Below, piece by piece: positions 8,229 through 17,523 of a DNA stretch of 64,000 bases. Below the pieces are notes generated by a model. The model was given only the letters and a program-made list of their open reading frames with translations, had not been told where the DNA came from and made no database searches. The position numbers and the translations under genes were made by a program. Origin of the DNA: Polynucleobacter sp. AM-25C3 (GTDB lineage: Bacteria > Pseudomonadota > Gammaproteobacteria > Burkholderiales > Burkholderiaceae); contig NZ_JACVOS010000008.1 of assembly GCF_018882335.1 (NCBI RefSeq), forward strand, positions 1 to 64,000. The letters are read 5' to 3'. Positions within the stretch are counted from its first letter, which is position 1. Every line of letters begins with the position of its first letter.

Positions 8229-10409
8229 ATGAGCGAATGCAATACCTCCTGTAGTTGTTCAACATCAACCCCTGTGACAAAGGCTTCTGAAATACCGAGC
8301 AAGAATAAGGCCATCTATCGCATTGAAAATATGGACTGCCCAACTGAAGAGGCGCTTATTCGCAAAAAGCTAGCGAGTGTAAGCGGCATTGAGTCGCTGG
8401 ACTTTAACTTAATGCAAAGGATGCTCACGGTTGGTCACAATCTCAACTCACTTGACGCTATCGAGTCCGCTTTGGGTTCAATTGGAATGCAGGCGGTGCT
8501 ACAAATTGGTGAGACTTCTACAAAGGACAGCTCACTTGAGCCTATGCCTAAAACCAATTGGTGGCCATTAGCTATTGCAGGTATCACTGCAACCTTGGCT
8601 GAAATCATGGAATTGCTGCAACTTGGTAATCAGTGGATTGTCATTGCTCTAGTAATCGCCTCAATTGCTTCAGGGGGCCTTACCACTTATAAAAAGGGCT
8701 GGATTGCATTAAAGAATGGCAATCTCAATATCAATGCCTTAATGTCAATTGCAGTCACAGGCGCGATGGCGATTGGAAGTTGGCCAGAAGCCGCCATGGT
8801 GATGTTCTTATTTACTCTAGCTGAAGTAATTGAAGCCAAGTCATTAGATCGTGCTCGTAATGCGATTCGTGGCTTATTAGACCTCACCCCTGAAACCGCA
8901 ACCGTTCAGCAAGCCGATGGCTCTTGGGTGCTAACGGATGTAAAGGCTATCGCTTTAGGTGCTTTAGTTCGAGTGCGTCCTGGAGAGCGAATAGCTTTAG
9001 ACGGCATATTAATAAGTGGTAACTCGGCAGTAAATCAAGCGCCAATCACGGGTGAGAGCCTACCCGTCGATAAGATAGTTGGCGATGAGGTATTTGCAGG
9101 AACGATCAATCAGACAGGATCGTTCGAATACAAAGTTACTGCAGAAGCGACTCATTCAACGCTAGCTCGAATTATTCATGCAGTTGAAGCAGCGCAAGGA
9201 AGTCGTGCGCCCACCCAGCGTTTTGTTGATCAATTCGCCAAGATCTATACGCCAGCTGTTTTTTTGCTTGCGGTGTTAGTCGCTGTTTTGCCTCCATTGT
9301 TAATGGCGCAGTCATGGCAAGAGTGGATCTATAAAGCATTAGTCATGTTAGTGATTGCCTGCCCTTGTGCTTTGGTGATCTCAACACCAGTAACGATTGT
9401 GAGTGGCTTAGCAGCCGCTGCAAGAAAAGGCATCTTAATTAAAGGAGGCGCTTTTTTAGAAGCAGGACGGAGCATGAAGGTCTTAGCAGTAGATAAGACA
9501 GGGACACTAACCTACGGGAAGCCTGCACAAACGGACTTTTTTGCATTAAGTAGCAATGACAAGCATATTCACGAAATTGCCATCAGTCTTGCGGCACGAT
9601 CTGATCATCCCGTATCTCTAGCAATTGCCCATGCTAATCAAGAGCAAAAGAATGATTTAAAGACTGTAGATAGCTTTGAGGCGATTCTGGGTCGCGGTGT
9701 CAAAGGCGTTATTGAGGGTAATTTGTATTACCTTGGCAATCATCGACTGATTGAAGAATTGGGTTTGTGCTCTGATGATATTGAGAATCGTTTATTACCA
9801 CTAGAGCAGCAGGGCAAAACGGCCGTATTGCTTACCAACCAAACAGAGGTTTTAGCTATTATTGCGGTGGCCGATACTGTTAGAGAAACAAGCAAGCAGG
9901 CTATTGATGAGCTTCACCAATTAGGCGTGACTACCATCATGCTCACTGGTGACAATGAGCACACCGCTAAGGCAATAGGTAAACAGGTGGGTGTCGATGA
10001 GATTATGGGTAATTTATTGCCTGAAGATAAGCTCAAAATAATTGACAGTCGCCTAAAAAAGGATCCCAATGTAAAGGTAGGCATGGTTGGAGATGGCATT
10101 AATGATGCCCCCGCTTTAGCAAGAGCAAGTATTGGATTTGCGATGGGGGCGGCTGGAACCGATACTGCGATAGAGACTGCTGATGTTGCGCTAATGGATG
10201 ATGATTTACGCAAGATTGCTACCTTTATTCGGCTATCCAAATCAACCGCTCTAATTCTGACTCAAAACATTGTTCTTGCTCTTGGCATTAAAGCTATTTT
10301 CCTTGTGCTTACCTTTACAGGGCAAGCCACGATGTGGATGGCGGTATTTGCGGATATGGGTGCGAGCTTGCTAGTAGTGGCAAATGGATTGCGGTTATTA
10401 AGAAGCTAG
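8229..10409 (+). CDS. cadA: Cd/Zn/Pb-translocating P1B-type ATPase CadA
   Basis: This 726-aa protein has a Cys-rich N-terminus (CNTSCSCS), then an HMA-like domain at about 28-95 whose site is MDCPTEE (one cysteine plus acidic residues, as in Zn/Cd ATPases). Membrane helices follow, with the CPC metal-transport motif at 378-380, the phosphorylation site D422 in DKTGT and the hinge GDGINDAPA. It exports divalent soft metals from the cytoplasm to the periplasm, upstream of any tripartite export. It is controlled by the divergent CadR. It stands directly before the Met-rich protein at 10451. Confidence 0.9.
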   Translation: MSECNTSCSCSTSTPVTKASEIPSKNKAIYRIENMDCPTEEALIRKKLASVSGIESLDFNLMQRMLTVGHNLNSLDAIESALGSIGMQAVLQIGETSTKDSSLEPMPKTNWWPLAIAGITATLAEIMELLQLGNQWIVIALVIASIASGGLTTYKKGWIALKNGNLNINALMSIAVTGAMAIGSWPEAAMVMFLFTLAEVIEAKSLDRARNAIRGLLDLTPETATVQQADGSWVLTDVKAIALGALVRVRPGERIALDGILISGNSAVNQAPITGESLPVDKIVGDEVFAGTINQTGSFEYKVTAEATHSTLARIIHAVEAAQGSRAPTQRFVDQFAKIYTPAVFLLAVLVAVLPPLLMAQSWQEWIYKALVMLVIACPCALVISTPVTIVSGLAAAARKGILIKGGAFLEAGRSMKVLAVDKTGTLTYGKPAQTDFFALSSNDKHIHEIAISLAARSDHPVSLAIAHANQEQKNDLKTVDSFEAILGRGVKGVIEGNLYYLGNHRLIEELGLCSDDIENRLLPLEQQGKTAVLLTNQTEVLAIIAVADTVRETSKQAIDELHQLGVTTIMLTGDNEHTAKAIGKQVGVDEIMGNLLPEDKLKIIDSRLKKDPNVKVGMVGDGINDAPALARASIGFAMGAAGTDTAIETADVALMDDDLRKIATFIRLSKSTALILTQNIVLALGIKAIFLVLTFTGQATMWMAVFADMGASLLVVANGLRLLRS

Positions 10410-10450
10410 GTGTTAGTTCATATCAAGCAGTTAACTCAAGGAGTACTAAA

Positions 10451-10951
10451 ATGAAAAAGCTAGGATGGGTTGCGATTTTAAGTTTAGGTGTTTTACTAAG
10501 TGCGCCCGTTTTGGCGCAAACAGCAGGGGCGGGCACTAAAGCCTCACAGACACAACAAAAAAATGTTGATGTAGCGGAGTTTGATAAGCAAGCCGCTCAA
10601 ATTCAAGAGAACTTTAAAAAGATGCAACAGCAGATGGATCAGATCCGTGCAACTCAAGATCCGCAAGAAAGGCAAAAGCTGATGCAGGCTCACTGGAGCA
10701 CAATGCAGGGCAACATGAATATGATGCAAGGCATGTGGGGTTCGGGAATGATGGGTTGTTGTGGTGGTAACGGCGGCATGATGGGTGGACACATGATGGG
10801 TTGGAATGGTATGGGCCCCTATTACTCTAAATTAACACCTGAGCAGTTAAAGCAACGCCAATACATGATGGATCAATACATGGGTATGCAGCAGAACATG
10901 ATGAACCAAATGATGCAGCAGAACTATATGTGGATGGATCGGTCAAGGTAG
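10451..10951 (+). CDS. Met-rich periplasmic protein downstream of cadA
   Basis: The protein is 166 aa from ATG 10451 (AAGGAG 8 bp upstream); a longer frame from 10334 overlaps cadA and is not used. A signal peptide (1-22) ends VLAQ. The mature chain has a helical, Gln/Lys-rich half (35-85), then a Met/Gly/His/Cys-rich stretch (MMGCCGGNGGMMGGHMMGW) and a Met/Gln tail. Such sequences bind copper or other soft metals in the periplasm. It lies 41 bp after cadA and is probably cotranscribed. It is not a known enzyme, and a sequestration or chaperone role is inferred. Confidence 0.7.
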   Translation: MKKLGWVAILSLGVLLSAPVLAQTAGAGTKASQTQQKNVDVAEFDKQAAQIQENFKKMQQQMDQIRATQDPQERQKLMQAHWSTMQGNMNMMQGMWGSGMMGCCGGNGGMMGGHMMGWNGMGPYYSKLTPEQLKQRQYMMDQYMGMQQNMMNQMMQQNYMWMDRSR

Positions 10952-11152
10952 TAACACACTAGGGGGATGAGTTACTGGACTTGTCCTCCAAGGTCTCCCT
11001 TGGGTCGATAAGATCCAAATTGATTGAATTCACTCAGATGACTCAAATCGGCCAGAAGTAGTCGCAGTAATTTTAGTGACTGAGCTTATTTGATTGCAAT
11101 TTCAGAATTAAAGAAGATAGAAATTTAAATTGTGTCTTAAACCTTATCAGTC

Positions 11153-12493
11153 TTAGTCTACGCCATAAAGAGGTGAGAAGCCGCCTCCCAAGGTTCTTAA
11201 ATTTGTTGTTTGCCCTTGGTATATGCGACTTACTGAAATGAGTGAATTACCTTCAAAGACATAATCTCTAATATCGACTTTAAGATCAACCTCATTACCA
11301 TCAATCGTGATGGTTCGTTTGCTTGGTGGAATTACTTTTTGTGCAATATAGCTTTTATCCTTAATTTGACCCCATACGCCTTTAGTTAATTTATCTCCGC
11401 GATATACAGCGCGACTCCCATAGCCTTGACTGGGCTTGAAAAAGTAGTCTTTGCGATTTGTCCAAAGAGATTCTTCGTTTTTAGAGGACACTTTTACAGT
11501 CTCCGGAATGTGGCTTAGGAGTATTTCTTGTATAGCCAAGTCAACCCCTAGGGAGTCAAGATGTTCCCGATTGCTTAAGATGCAAAGGTTATCTTTATTG
11601 GCAAATACTGCATGATTAAAGGGGTTTGGGGTGATGGCTACAAGATCTTGAAGATAAGCGTCTCTAAGCGCTTCGTATGATGAACCTTGAAAATAAAAGT
11701 CGGTCGTTCGGTTATAGATTAAGTCAATTTGGACTTCGCCGAAGTAAACCTTTTGATCTTTAATTACGAGACCATCTGGAGAGGTGATGATTGTCGTGAT
11801 TCCATGCTTTTGAAACAGGGCTTGGAAGAGTTGAAACTCAGGATATAAGAATTGTTCAGTTGGACTCTCATCAACGATTGCAATCGTCTTTAATTGCGCA
11901 GAAGGATCCCTATTGAAGGATCTCCACTCCCGGGTAAACATATCCAGAAAAGTCTCATAAATTTCATTGGGCATATTTCTTGCTCCCAAGCGTCTCTCTA
12001 CTGGCTCACAGCAATTTATCGATGCCCCAATTTCAAGGGCAGAAATCATAGCGCCGCCTGCATTGGTATTGATTTCAATTAATTGCGGGCCATTTACCCC
12101 TAGGTGAAAATCAAATCCATAAAAAACACCACTTGTACTTTGTTGATGTCTAGCAATGGATGGAGCTTGCTCAAGAACTAATTTTTGAAATAAAGGCATT
12201 TCGCAAACTTTATAGACCGCTTTTACTAATGCTTTCATCTGATCTAAGGCGGCTTGGTCAATAAATACTCCGCTACTTGAGAGCATCGAGCCTATCTTTG
12301 TAGCAGTTGAATCAGCAAGGTCCAGATCACTAATAAGGCGATGAACCTCAATATCTAGTTTCTGTTTGTCTACGCTGATGCAGTTGCACTGGGCATTGAG
12401 TTTGGCGGCTTTATCTGACATGGATTTCGAATCTACTATCTTTTTGGTGGGGGATGGTGGGGGTTCTTGTAGCACTTTACGATAAACACCCAT
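11153..12493 (-). CDS. Uncharacterised ATP-grasp-like enzyme
   Basis: This 446-aa protein has segments resembling ATP-grasp ligases of the glutathionylspermidine-synthase/circularly permuted kind: an EINTNAGGAM motif (acidic metal or substrate loop), KPSQGYGSRAV (glycine-rich nucleotide loop after FF), AQKVIPP, and a C-terminal RTLGGGFSPLYGV. These enzymes join a carboxylate to an amine with ATP. The substrate is unknown. It has no signal peptide, so it is cytoplasmic. It is a single gene on the minus strand between the cadmium and copper modules, with no partner in its direction. A role in making a metal-binding thiol or peptide is possible but only inferred. Confidence 0.6.
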   Translation of the reverse strand: MGVYRKVLQEPPPSPTKKIVDSKSMSDKAAKLNAQCNCISVDKQKLDIEVHRLISDLDLADSTATKIGSMLSSSGVFIDQAALDQMKALVKAVYKVCEMPLFQKLVLEQAPSIARHQQSTSGVFYGFDFHLGVNGPQLIEINTNAGGAMISALEIGASINCCEPVERRLGARNMPNEIYETFLDMFTREWRSFNRDPSAQLKTIAIVDESPTEQFLYPEFQLFQALFQKHGITTIITSPDGLVIKDQKVYFGEVQIDLIYNRTTDFYFQGSSYEALRDAYLQDLVAITPNPFNHAVFANKDNLCILSNREHLDSLGVDLAIQEILLSHIPETVKVSSKNEESLWTNRKDYFFKPSQGYGSRAVYRGDKLTKGVWGQIKDKSYIAQKVIPPSKRTITIDGNEVDLKVDIRDYVFEGNSLISVSRIYQGQTTNLRTLGGGFSPLYGVD

Positions 12494-12586
12494 TTACAAA
12501 CCAAATGGATTATTCACATCTTCTTGAATTTATAGCCTCAATAGCCCAGTAAGTTAATACCTAGACTCAAAATGTGAAGAGTAAGG

Positions 12587-12615
12587 CCGACAAAACGCTA
12601 AATTCAGTGTAATAT
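12587..12615 (+). promoter_or_regulatory. Possible promoter of the copper module
   Basis: CCGACA (12587-12592) and TAATAT (12610-12615) are separated by 17 bp. The ATG at 12622 would be at or next to the transcript start, and no Shine-Dalgarno is visible. This is a weak match and a prediction only. Confidence 0.3.
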
Positions 12616-12621
12616 TAAACA

Positions 12622-12990
12622 ATGCGGAAAGTATGCGTTTTCTTATGTTTAAGTTTTTTTATTAGCCTGATTCATGCGGCTAGCATGCCCGTATTCGTTT
12701 CCGATCAACACCATGCGCACCAGTCCCAAGCTGCGACTCATGCTGATAATGCTGACTCTCATATGCAGCATAAGCAATGTAACGATTGCACTTCATCGAT
12801 AGAAAAGTCGGCAAAGAAAGTGGCTACAAAGTGCCATACCGCTTCTCAGTGCTGCGTTGGTATTGCTGATTTAACAGTTTCATCCTCCGTAGTTGCTCCT
12901 TTGCAGTATGCGGACAATCTACTGCCTTACGCTCCTACTTTGGCACTCGGCCAATCGCTAGGTAGCATTTACAAACCCCCTCGGATTTAA
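12622..12990 (+). CDS. CopL/CzcI-like small metal-binding protein heading the copper module
   Basis: This 122-aa protein has a signal peptide (1-19), a His-rich stretch (DQHHAHQSQAATHADNADSH), CNDC and later CHTASQCC, and a C-terminal IYKPPRI. The layout matches the small CopL/CzcI-type proteins that open copper or RND operons in proteobacteria. It probably binds copper in the periplasm and may be needed for regulated expression of the genes that follow. No Shine-Dalgarno is seen before ATG 12622; a TGTAAT hexamer at 12608-12613 resembles the arrangement at 531 before the other CzcI-like gene. Confidence 0.6.
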   Translation: MRKVCVFLCLSFFISLIHAASMPVFVSDQHHAHQSQAATHADNADSHMQHKQCNDCTSSIEKSAKKVATKCHTASQCCVGIADLTVSSSVVAPLQYADNLLPYAPTLALGQSLGSIYKPPRI

Positions 12991-13056
12991 ATTTCCTCAG
13001 TAGTAAGTAGATTTTGGCGACAAGTCTTGTCGCTACGTTTGTCTATTGGAGAAATT

Positions 13057-13374
13057 ATGAGCATATTTAAATGCATGTGGGGCAATGGAATGTTTCTATT
13101 GGCGCTCACATTACTAGGTAGTCCAGTTGCATCGGCGCAAGATGCGGCGGTAAATGGTTCTTCGGCAAAGTTTATTGCCGAGTCGCTGCAGTACACGTCA
13201 GTATTTAAAAATTATCAGCCTTATTCGGAAGAGGAGATCATTCCTTGGAGGCAGGCTAACGCTACCGTCCAAAAGATCGGCGGATGGAAAGTGTATGCAA
13301 AAGAAGCTGCTCAGGCTGATGTGGCGCCAACAAGCGAAGAGCACTCGAAAAATCATCACGAGGGAGTTAAATGA
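13057..13374 (+). CDS. Small secreted protein of the copper module, unknown function
   Basis: The protein is 105 aa from ATG 13057 with TTGGAG upstream; an earlier TTG at 13027 would put ten residues before the signal peptide and is rejected. The signal peptide ends VASA. The mature part has a compact domain with the pattern SVFKNYQPYSEEE and WRQANATVQKIGGW, which I have seen in small proteins beside copper-resistance TolC genes, and ends in EEHSKNHHEG. Its stop overlaps the start of the TolC-like gene. No function can be named. Confidence 0.6.
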   Translation: MSIFKCMWGNGMFLLALTLLGSPVASAQDAAVNGSSAKFIAESLQYTSVFKNYQPYSEEEIIPWRQANATVQKIGGWKVYAKEAAQADVAPTSEEHSKNHHEGVK

Positions 13375-14807
13375 TGATGACCATGCCTTTCAATAAACGA
13401 TACAAAATAGTATCAATCTTATTTGCGAGTGCTCTTACTGGATGCGCTAGCGTCAATATTGACGAGGCCTTACAAAAAACGAATCTAGATTCGAGTAAAT
13501 TTACTAATGGCCAGGTTGTTTTAGCAAAATCGTCAGATGAGCGTGATGTTCTTCAGGGTAGAGCTCAGGAGCTGCTGGCTAAGAATTTAAATCAAAGCGA
13601 TGCTGTTCAGCTTGCCTTGATTAATAGTCCAGCCGTTCAAGCACTTATTGCCCAGAATTGGTCTGAAGCAGCGTCTGCTGCCCAAGCAGGCAGAATGTCT
13701 AATCCTTATTTTGCTTTTGAGCGAATGGTTACTAGTCCAGAGATCGAATTTAATCGCTGGTTTGTATTTGGATTATTAGATCTGATTACTTTGCCACAGC
13801 GCAAAGGAATAGCTGATAAGCGAATTGAACAAGCTCAATTGCGTTTAACGACCGAAATCATTGATCAGGTTACTTTGGTTCGCCAAGCCTGGGTTCGTGC
13901 AGTTGCAGCAGAGCAATCCCTTAAATATGCCGATCAAGTTTTTCGAAGTGCAGAAGCAAGTGCTGAGTTAGCAAGGCGCATGGAGGCGGTAGGTAATCTC
14001 AATAAGATTACTCGTGCAAGGCAGCAGGCTTTTTATGCAGATTCGGCCACGCAGTTTGCTAATGCAAAACAGACTTCAGTAAGCCGTAGGGAGGAGCTTG
14101 TTCGTGCTCTTGGGCTAAGTGAAGCTCAGGCAAAAGAACTGAAATTGCCCGATCGTTTACCTGATCTGCCTAAGCAACCACCAAACACCGAATTTATTGC
14201 GCAGCAAGCCGGTGTAGAGCGGCTAGATATACGCTTGGCTACAGCAACTTTAGAGGCAGCAGCGAAGGCCCAGGGGCTTAACAACATCACCAGTTTTACC
14301 GATATTGAGCTGGGCTTTAATCGCGGCACTAAATTTGATTCAGCATCTGGTGAGAGCACCCCAAAGCAGGGTTATGAAATCTCAATTCGACTACCAATTT
14401 TCGATTGGGGGAATATGAGTAGGGACGCCATGAATGCCCAAACTTTGGCTGCATTTAATCGGCTAGAGGGCGTTACTCGAAATGCTAGTTCCAATTTGAG
14501 GGAGACTTATTCGGCCTATCGAACTGCATACGATATATCCCAACACTATCGAAAAGAAGTAATACCTGTACGCAAAGCCATTGCTGAAGAAAGTCAGCTT
14601 CGCTATAACGGCATGATTATTGGTGTCTTTGAGTTGATTGCCGACTCAAGAGATCAGGTCTCTGCAGTAATTGCAGCGATTAATGCTCAGCAACAATTTT
14701 GGTTAACAGATGCTGCTTTGCAGTCCTCCTTAATTGGCAGACCAACAATACTCCAGGTGCCTAGCGTTACTGGGGCGGGGATGTTAGCAAACCCTGCCGG
14801 ACATTGA
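13371..14807 (+). CDS. TolC-family outer-membrane lipoprotein of the copper module
   Basis: This 478-aa protein has a lipobox LTGC giving lipidated C25, followed by two helical repeats of the outer membrane factor family (about 70-270 and 280-460). It would be an outer-membrane channel, yet no RND pump or adaptor is encoded beside it. It either borrows the pump from 2812-6985 or acts with the neighbouring secreted copper proteins. It overlaps the previous gene by 4 bp and lies 12 bp before the multicopper oxidase, so one operon is likely. Confidence 0.8.
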   Translation: MMMTMPFNKRYKIVSILFASALTGCASVNIDEALQKTNLDSSKFTNGQVVLAKSSDERDVLQGRAQELLAKNLNQSDAVQLALINSPAVQALIAQNWSEAASAAQAGRMSNPYFAFERMVTSPEIEFNRWFVFGLLDLITLPQRKGIADKRIEQAQLRLTTEIIDQVTLVRQAWVRAVAAEQSLKYADQVFRSAEASAELARRMEAVGNLNKITRARQQAFYADSATQFANAKQTSVSRREELVRALGLSEAQAKELKLPDRLPDLPKQPPNTEFIAQQAGVERLDIRLATATLEAAAKAQGLNNITSFTDIELGFNRGTKFDSASGESTPKQGYEISIRLPIFDWGNMSRDAMNAQTLAAFNRLEGVTRNASSNLRETYSAYRTAYDISQHYRKEVIPVRKAIAEESQLRYNGMIIGVFELIADSRDQVSAVIAAINAQQQFWLTDAALQSSLIGRPTILQVPSVTGAGMLANPAGH

Positions 14808-14819
14808 TAAGGAAAAATA

Positions 14820-16232
14820 ATGAGTTCAAGAAGAGATTTTTTTAAATACGCCGGTATTGCTGGTGGTGCTGTTGCGGTTGCAGCAGTTGGCCGCTATGCC
14901 TTATCTGGCGCCCCAGAAATAGTGACGCAGGTAAACGCTAATACGATGCCACCATTGACCCCTAGTACAGGTCGCCCATACAACCCAGTTGTTACCTTAA
15001 ATGGCTGGACATTGCCCTGGAGAATGAATGAAGGCGTTAAAGAGTTTCATTTAGTCGCTGAGCCAGTAGTGCGAGAAATGACTTCTGGATTTAAGGCGCA
15101 TTTATGGGGTTACAACGGTCAAAGCCCTGGGCCAACAATCGAAGTGGTGGAAGGCGACCGAGTCCGGATATTTGTTACCAATCGGTTACCAGAGCAGACT
15201 TCAGTACATTGGCATGGCCAAAGATTACCAAATGGTATGGATGGTGTAACAGGCTTAACTCAAAAAGGTATTCCACCCGGAAAAACCTTCATGTATGAGT
15301 TTGTTGCTCGCCGCCCGGGAACATTTATGTACCATCCCCATGCCGATGAAATGACACAGATGGCAATGGGAATGATGGGTATGTGGATTACGCATCCTAA
15401 AGATCAAAATCCACTTATTGATGATGTTAATAGGGACTTTTGTTTTTTATTGAGCTCATATGACATTGATCCTGGTAGTTACACACCAAAAGTAGCCACG
15501 ATGGTTGACTTCAATATATGGAGCTGGAATAGCCGCGTTTTTCCTGGCATAGATTCTTTGAATGTCGCCCTAAATGACAAGGTCCGAATCAGAGTAGGAA
15601 ACTTAACAATGACCAATCATCCAATTCATCTTCATGGGCATGAGTTTTCGGTCACAGGCACTGATGGAGGCCCTGTTCCAAAAACTGCTCGTTGGCCTGA
15701 GGTAACCACTGACGTGGCTGTTGGGCAGATGCGGCAAATTGAATTTCTTGCAGATGAAGAGGGTGACTGGGCGATCCATTGCCATAAGAGCCACCACACC
15801 ATGAATGCAATGGGGCATAACCTCCCCACCATGATTGGCGTTGATCATCGGGGGGTTGGCAAGAAGATCAACAGTCTGATACCTGACTATATGGTGATGG
15901 GTGAAAGGGGTATGGGTGATATGTCTGAAATGGAAATGCCTATTCCCGATAACACGGCTCGCATGATGACGGGTATGGGTCCTTTTGGGTCGGTAGAGAT
16001 GGGCGGTATGTTTAGCGTATTAAAAGTACGTAAGGATCAAAAGCCTGGCGATTATGCAGATCCGGGTTGGTATAAGCATCCGGCTGGTACGGTGGCAGAG
16101 GCTTACAAAGGCGCATTACCTGCAGCTCCAACGCAACTAAATACTGCAAAACCTATGCAATCAACAAGACCAAGCTCTACAAAAGAAATCGAAGTGCAAG
16201 TAAGGAAGCCCAATGGGCATTCTGGACATTAA
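14820..16232 (+). CDS. Tat-exported multicopper oxidase (copper tolerance)
   Basis: This 470-aa protein has a twin-arginine signal (SRRDFFK at 3-9, then a hydrophobic run to about 28), so it is folded in the cytoplasm and exported. Copper ligands are visible: HWHGQ (H130, H132), YHPHADE, NHPIHLHGHEF (from H267) and HCHKSHHTMNAMGH (from H320), covering the type 1 and trinuclear sites. It likely oxidises Cu(I) or phenolic substrates in the periplasm, as CueO/CopA oxidases do. Met-rich stretches near the C-terminus (MGERGMGDMSEMEM) fit copper recruitment. It is shorter than PcoA/CopA proteins (about 600 aa), so I leave the symbol blank. Confidence 0.88.
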   Translation: MSSRRDFFKYAGIAGGAVAVAAVGRYALSGAPEIVTQVNANTMPPLTPSTGRPYNPVVTLNGWTLPWRMNEGVKEFHLVAEPVVREMTSGFKAHLWGYNGQSPGPTIEVVEGDRVRIFVTNRLPEQTSVHWHGQRLPNGMDGVTGLTQKGIPPGKTFMYEFVARRPGTFMYHPHADEMTQMAMGMMGMWITHPKDQNPLIDDVNRDFCFLLSSYDIDPGSYTPKVATMVDFNIWSWNSRVFPGIDSLNVALNDKVRIRVGNLTMTNHPIHLHGHEFSVTGTDGGPVPKTARWPEVTTDVAVGQMRQIEFLADEEGDWAIHCHKSHHTMNAMGHNLPTMIGVDHRGVGKKINSLIPDYMVMGERGMGDMSEMEMPIPDNTARMMTGMGPFGSVEMGGMFSVLKVRKDQKPGDYADPGWYKHPAGTVAEAYKGALPAAPTQLNTAKPMQSTRPSSTKEIEVQVRKPNGHSGH

Positions 16233-16249
16233 TAATTAAGGAAAACAAA

Positions 16250-17065
16250 ATGAAAAATATTCAATTTACATTGGCAGCAATTGCGATGGCAGCATCTAGT
16301 TTGGTGTTTGCGCAAGGTGCAACACAACCTGGCGGTATGGGGATGATGAATCAAGGGGCCATGAACCAAGATCCAATGGCAGCGATGTGTCAAAAAATGC
16401 ATCCTGAAATGAGTCCTGATCAATGTAAGGCGATGCACGAGAATATGGCAAAAATGACTCCTGAACAAAGGGTGGCAATGTGCCAACAAATGCATCCTGA
16501 GATGAGTGCTAGTCAATGTAAGGCGATGCATGACAAGATGCAGGGATCAGGCGCAGGCATGGGGGCTATGGGTGGCATGGGCGCAATGTCTCATGACCAT
16601 GGCGCTAGTGGTGGTCATGATCATGCCAGCGAAAATTCTAGTGTTGGACAGCCGGGTATTGCAGCCAAAGTAAATCGAACAATTAGAGTTCGCATGACAG
16701 ACAACATGAGATTTAATCCTAGCAGTATTCAAGTCAAGCAAGGCGAAACTATCCACTTTGTAGTCAAGAATCTGGGTAAAACAAAACATGAAATGGTGCT
16801 TGGTACAGATCAAGAGCTACAAGAGCACTATAAGCAGATGATGAAGTTTCCAGAAATGGAGCATGCCGAGCCAAACATGGTTACCTTAGGCGCTGGTCAA
16901 ACAGGTGAAATTATTTGGCAATTTACGAAATCTGGAAAAGTGCAATTTGCATGCCTACAACCAGGCCATTACGATGCGGGAATGAAGGGATCAATTTCGG
17001 TAGCTGGACCTAAATCTGTTTCACCAGCACAGAAAGGGGACGGCCATGGCTCCCATCAACATTAA
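16250..17065 (+). CDS. Cupredoxin-domain protein with duplicated Met/Cys/His repeats
   Basis: This 271-aa protein has a signal peptide to VFAQ. Residues about 40-105 contain two near-identical repeats (AAMCQKMHPEMSPDQCKAMH and VAMCQQMHPEMSASQCKAMH), then a Gly/Met/His linker, then a plastocyanin-like cupredoxin domain (about 140-255) with a C-x4-H ligand pair in ACLQPGHYDAGM. It should bind copper at two kinds of site and probably shuttles it in the periplasm near the oxidase encoded upstream. The gene overlaps the next start by 20 bp. Confidence 0.82.
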   Translation: MKNIQFTLAAIAMAASSLVFAQGATQPGGMGMMNQGAMNQDPMAAMCQKMHPEMSPDQCKAMHENMAKMTPEQRVAMCQQMHPEMSASQCKAMHDKMQGSGAGMGAMGGMGAMSHDHGASGGHDHASENSSVGQPGIAAKVNRTIRVRMTDNMRFNPSSIQVKQGETIHFVVKNLGKTKHEMVLGTDQELQEHYKQMMKFPEMEHAEPNMVTLGAGQTGEIIWQFTKSGKVQFACLQPGHYDAGMKGSISVAGPKSVSPAQKGDGHGSHQH

Positions 17066-17513
17066 TTTAACAAGAAGGGCTATAACAATGGGATTGGTGC
17101 TAGTGCCGTTTGCATCCAGTGCTGTCAGTGAAAAACCATTGATCACAGTATGGAAGAGTCCAACTTGTGGCTGTTGCAAGGATTGGATTTCGTATGTGGA
17201 GAAAAATGGCTTTGCTACTAAAGTGATCAGCGATGGTAATGACCAGATTAGAAAGAAGATGGGCATGCCCATTCAGTTTGGGTCTTGCCATACCGCAGTC
17301 ATTGATGGTTATGCAATCGAAGGCCATGTCCCGGCGAGGGAAATTAAGCGTTTATTGGCCGAGAAGCCCAATGCTGTAGGGATTGCTGTACCAGCGATGC
17401 CCATAGGCTCTCCAGGAATGGATGGTCCTGAGTATGGATCTAGAAAAGATCCTTATGACGTTTTATTGATCTCTAAAAATGGTCAATCCCAAATTTATCA
17501 ATCTTATCGATAG
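17046..17513 (+). CDS. DUF411 family periplasmic metal-binding protein
   Basis: This 155-aa protein is exported by an N-terminal signal (basic start, hydrophobic 14-28). The DUF411 signature is clear: a thioredoxin-like start with SPTCGCCKDW (C-x-C-C), FGSCHTAVIDGYAIEGHVPA, then a proline/Met loop (AVPAMPIGSPGMDG) and a C-terminal strand. Members occur in copper/silver resistance operons and are thought to bind metal; no reaction is established. It overlaps the cupredoxin gene by 20 bp and precedes the CusF-like gene by 10 bp. Confidence 0.85.
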   Translation: MAPININLTRRAITMGLVLVPFASSAVSEKPLITVWKSPTCGCCKDWISYVEKNGFATKVISDGNDQIRKKMGMPIQFGSCHTAVIDGYAIEGHVPAREIKRLLAEKPNAVGIAVPAMPIGSPGMDGPEYGSRKDPYDVLLISKNGQSQIYQSYR

Positions 17514-17523
17514 GAATTAAATT

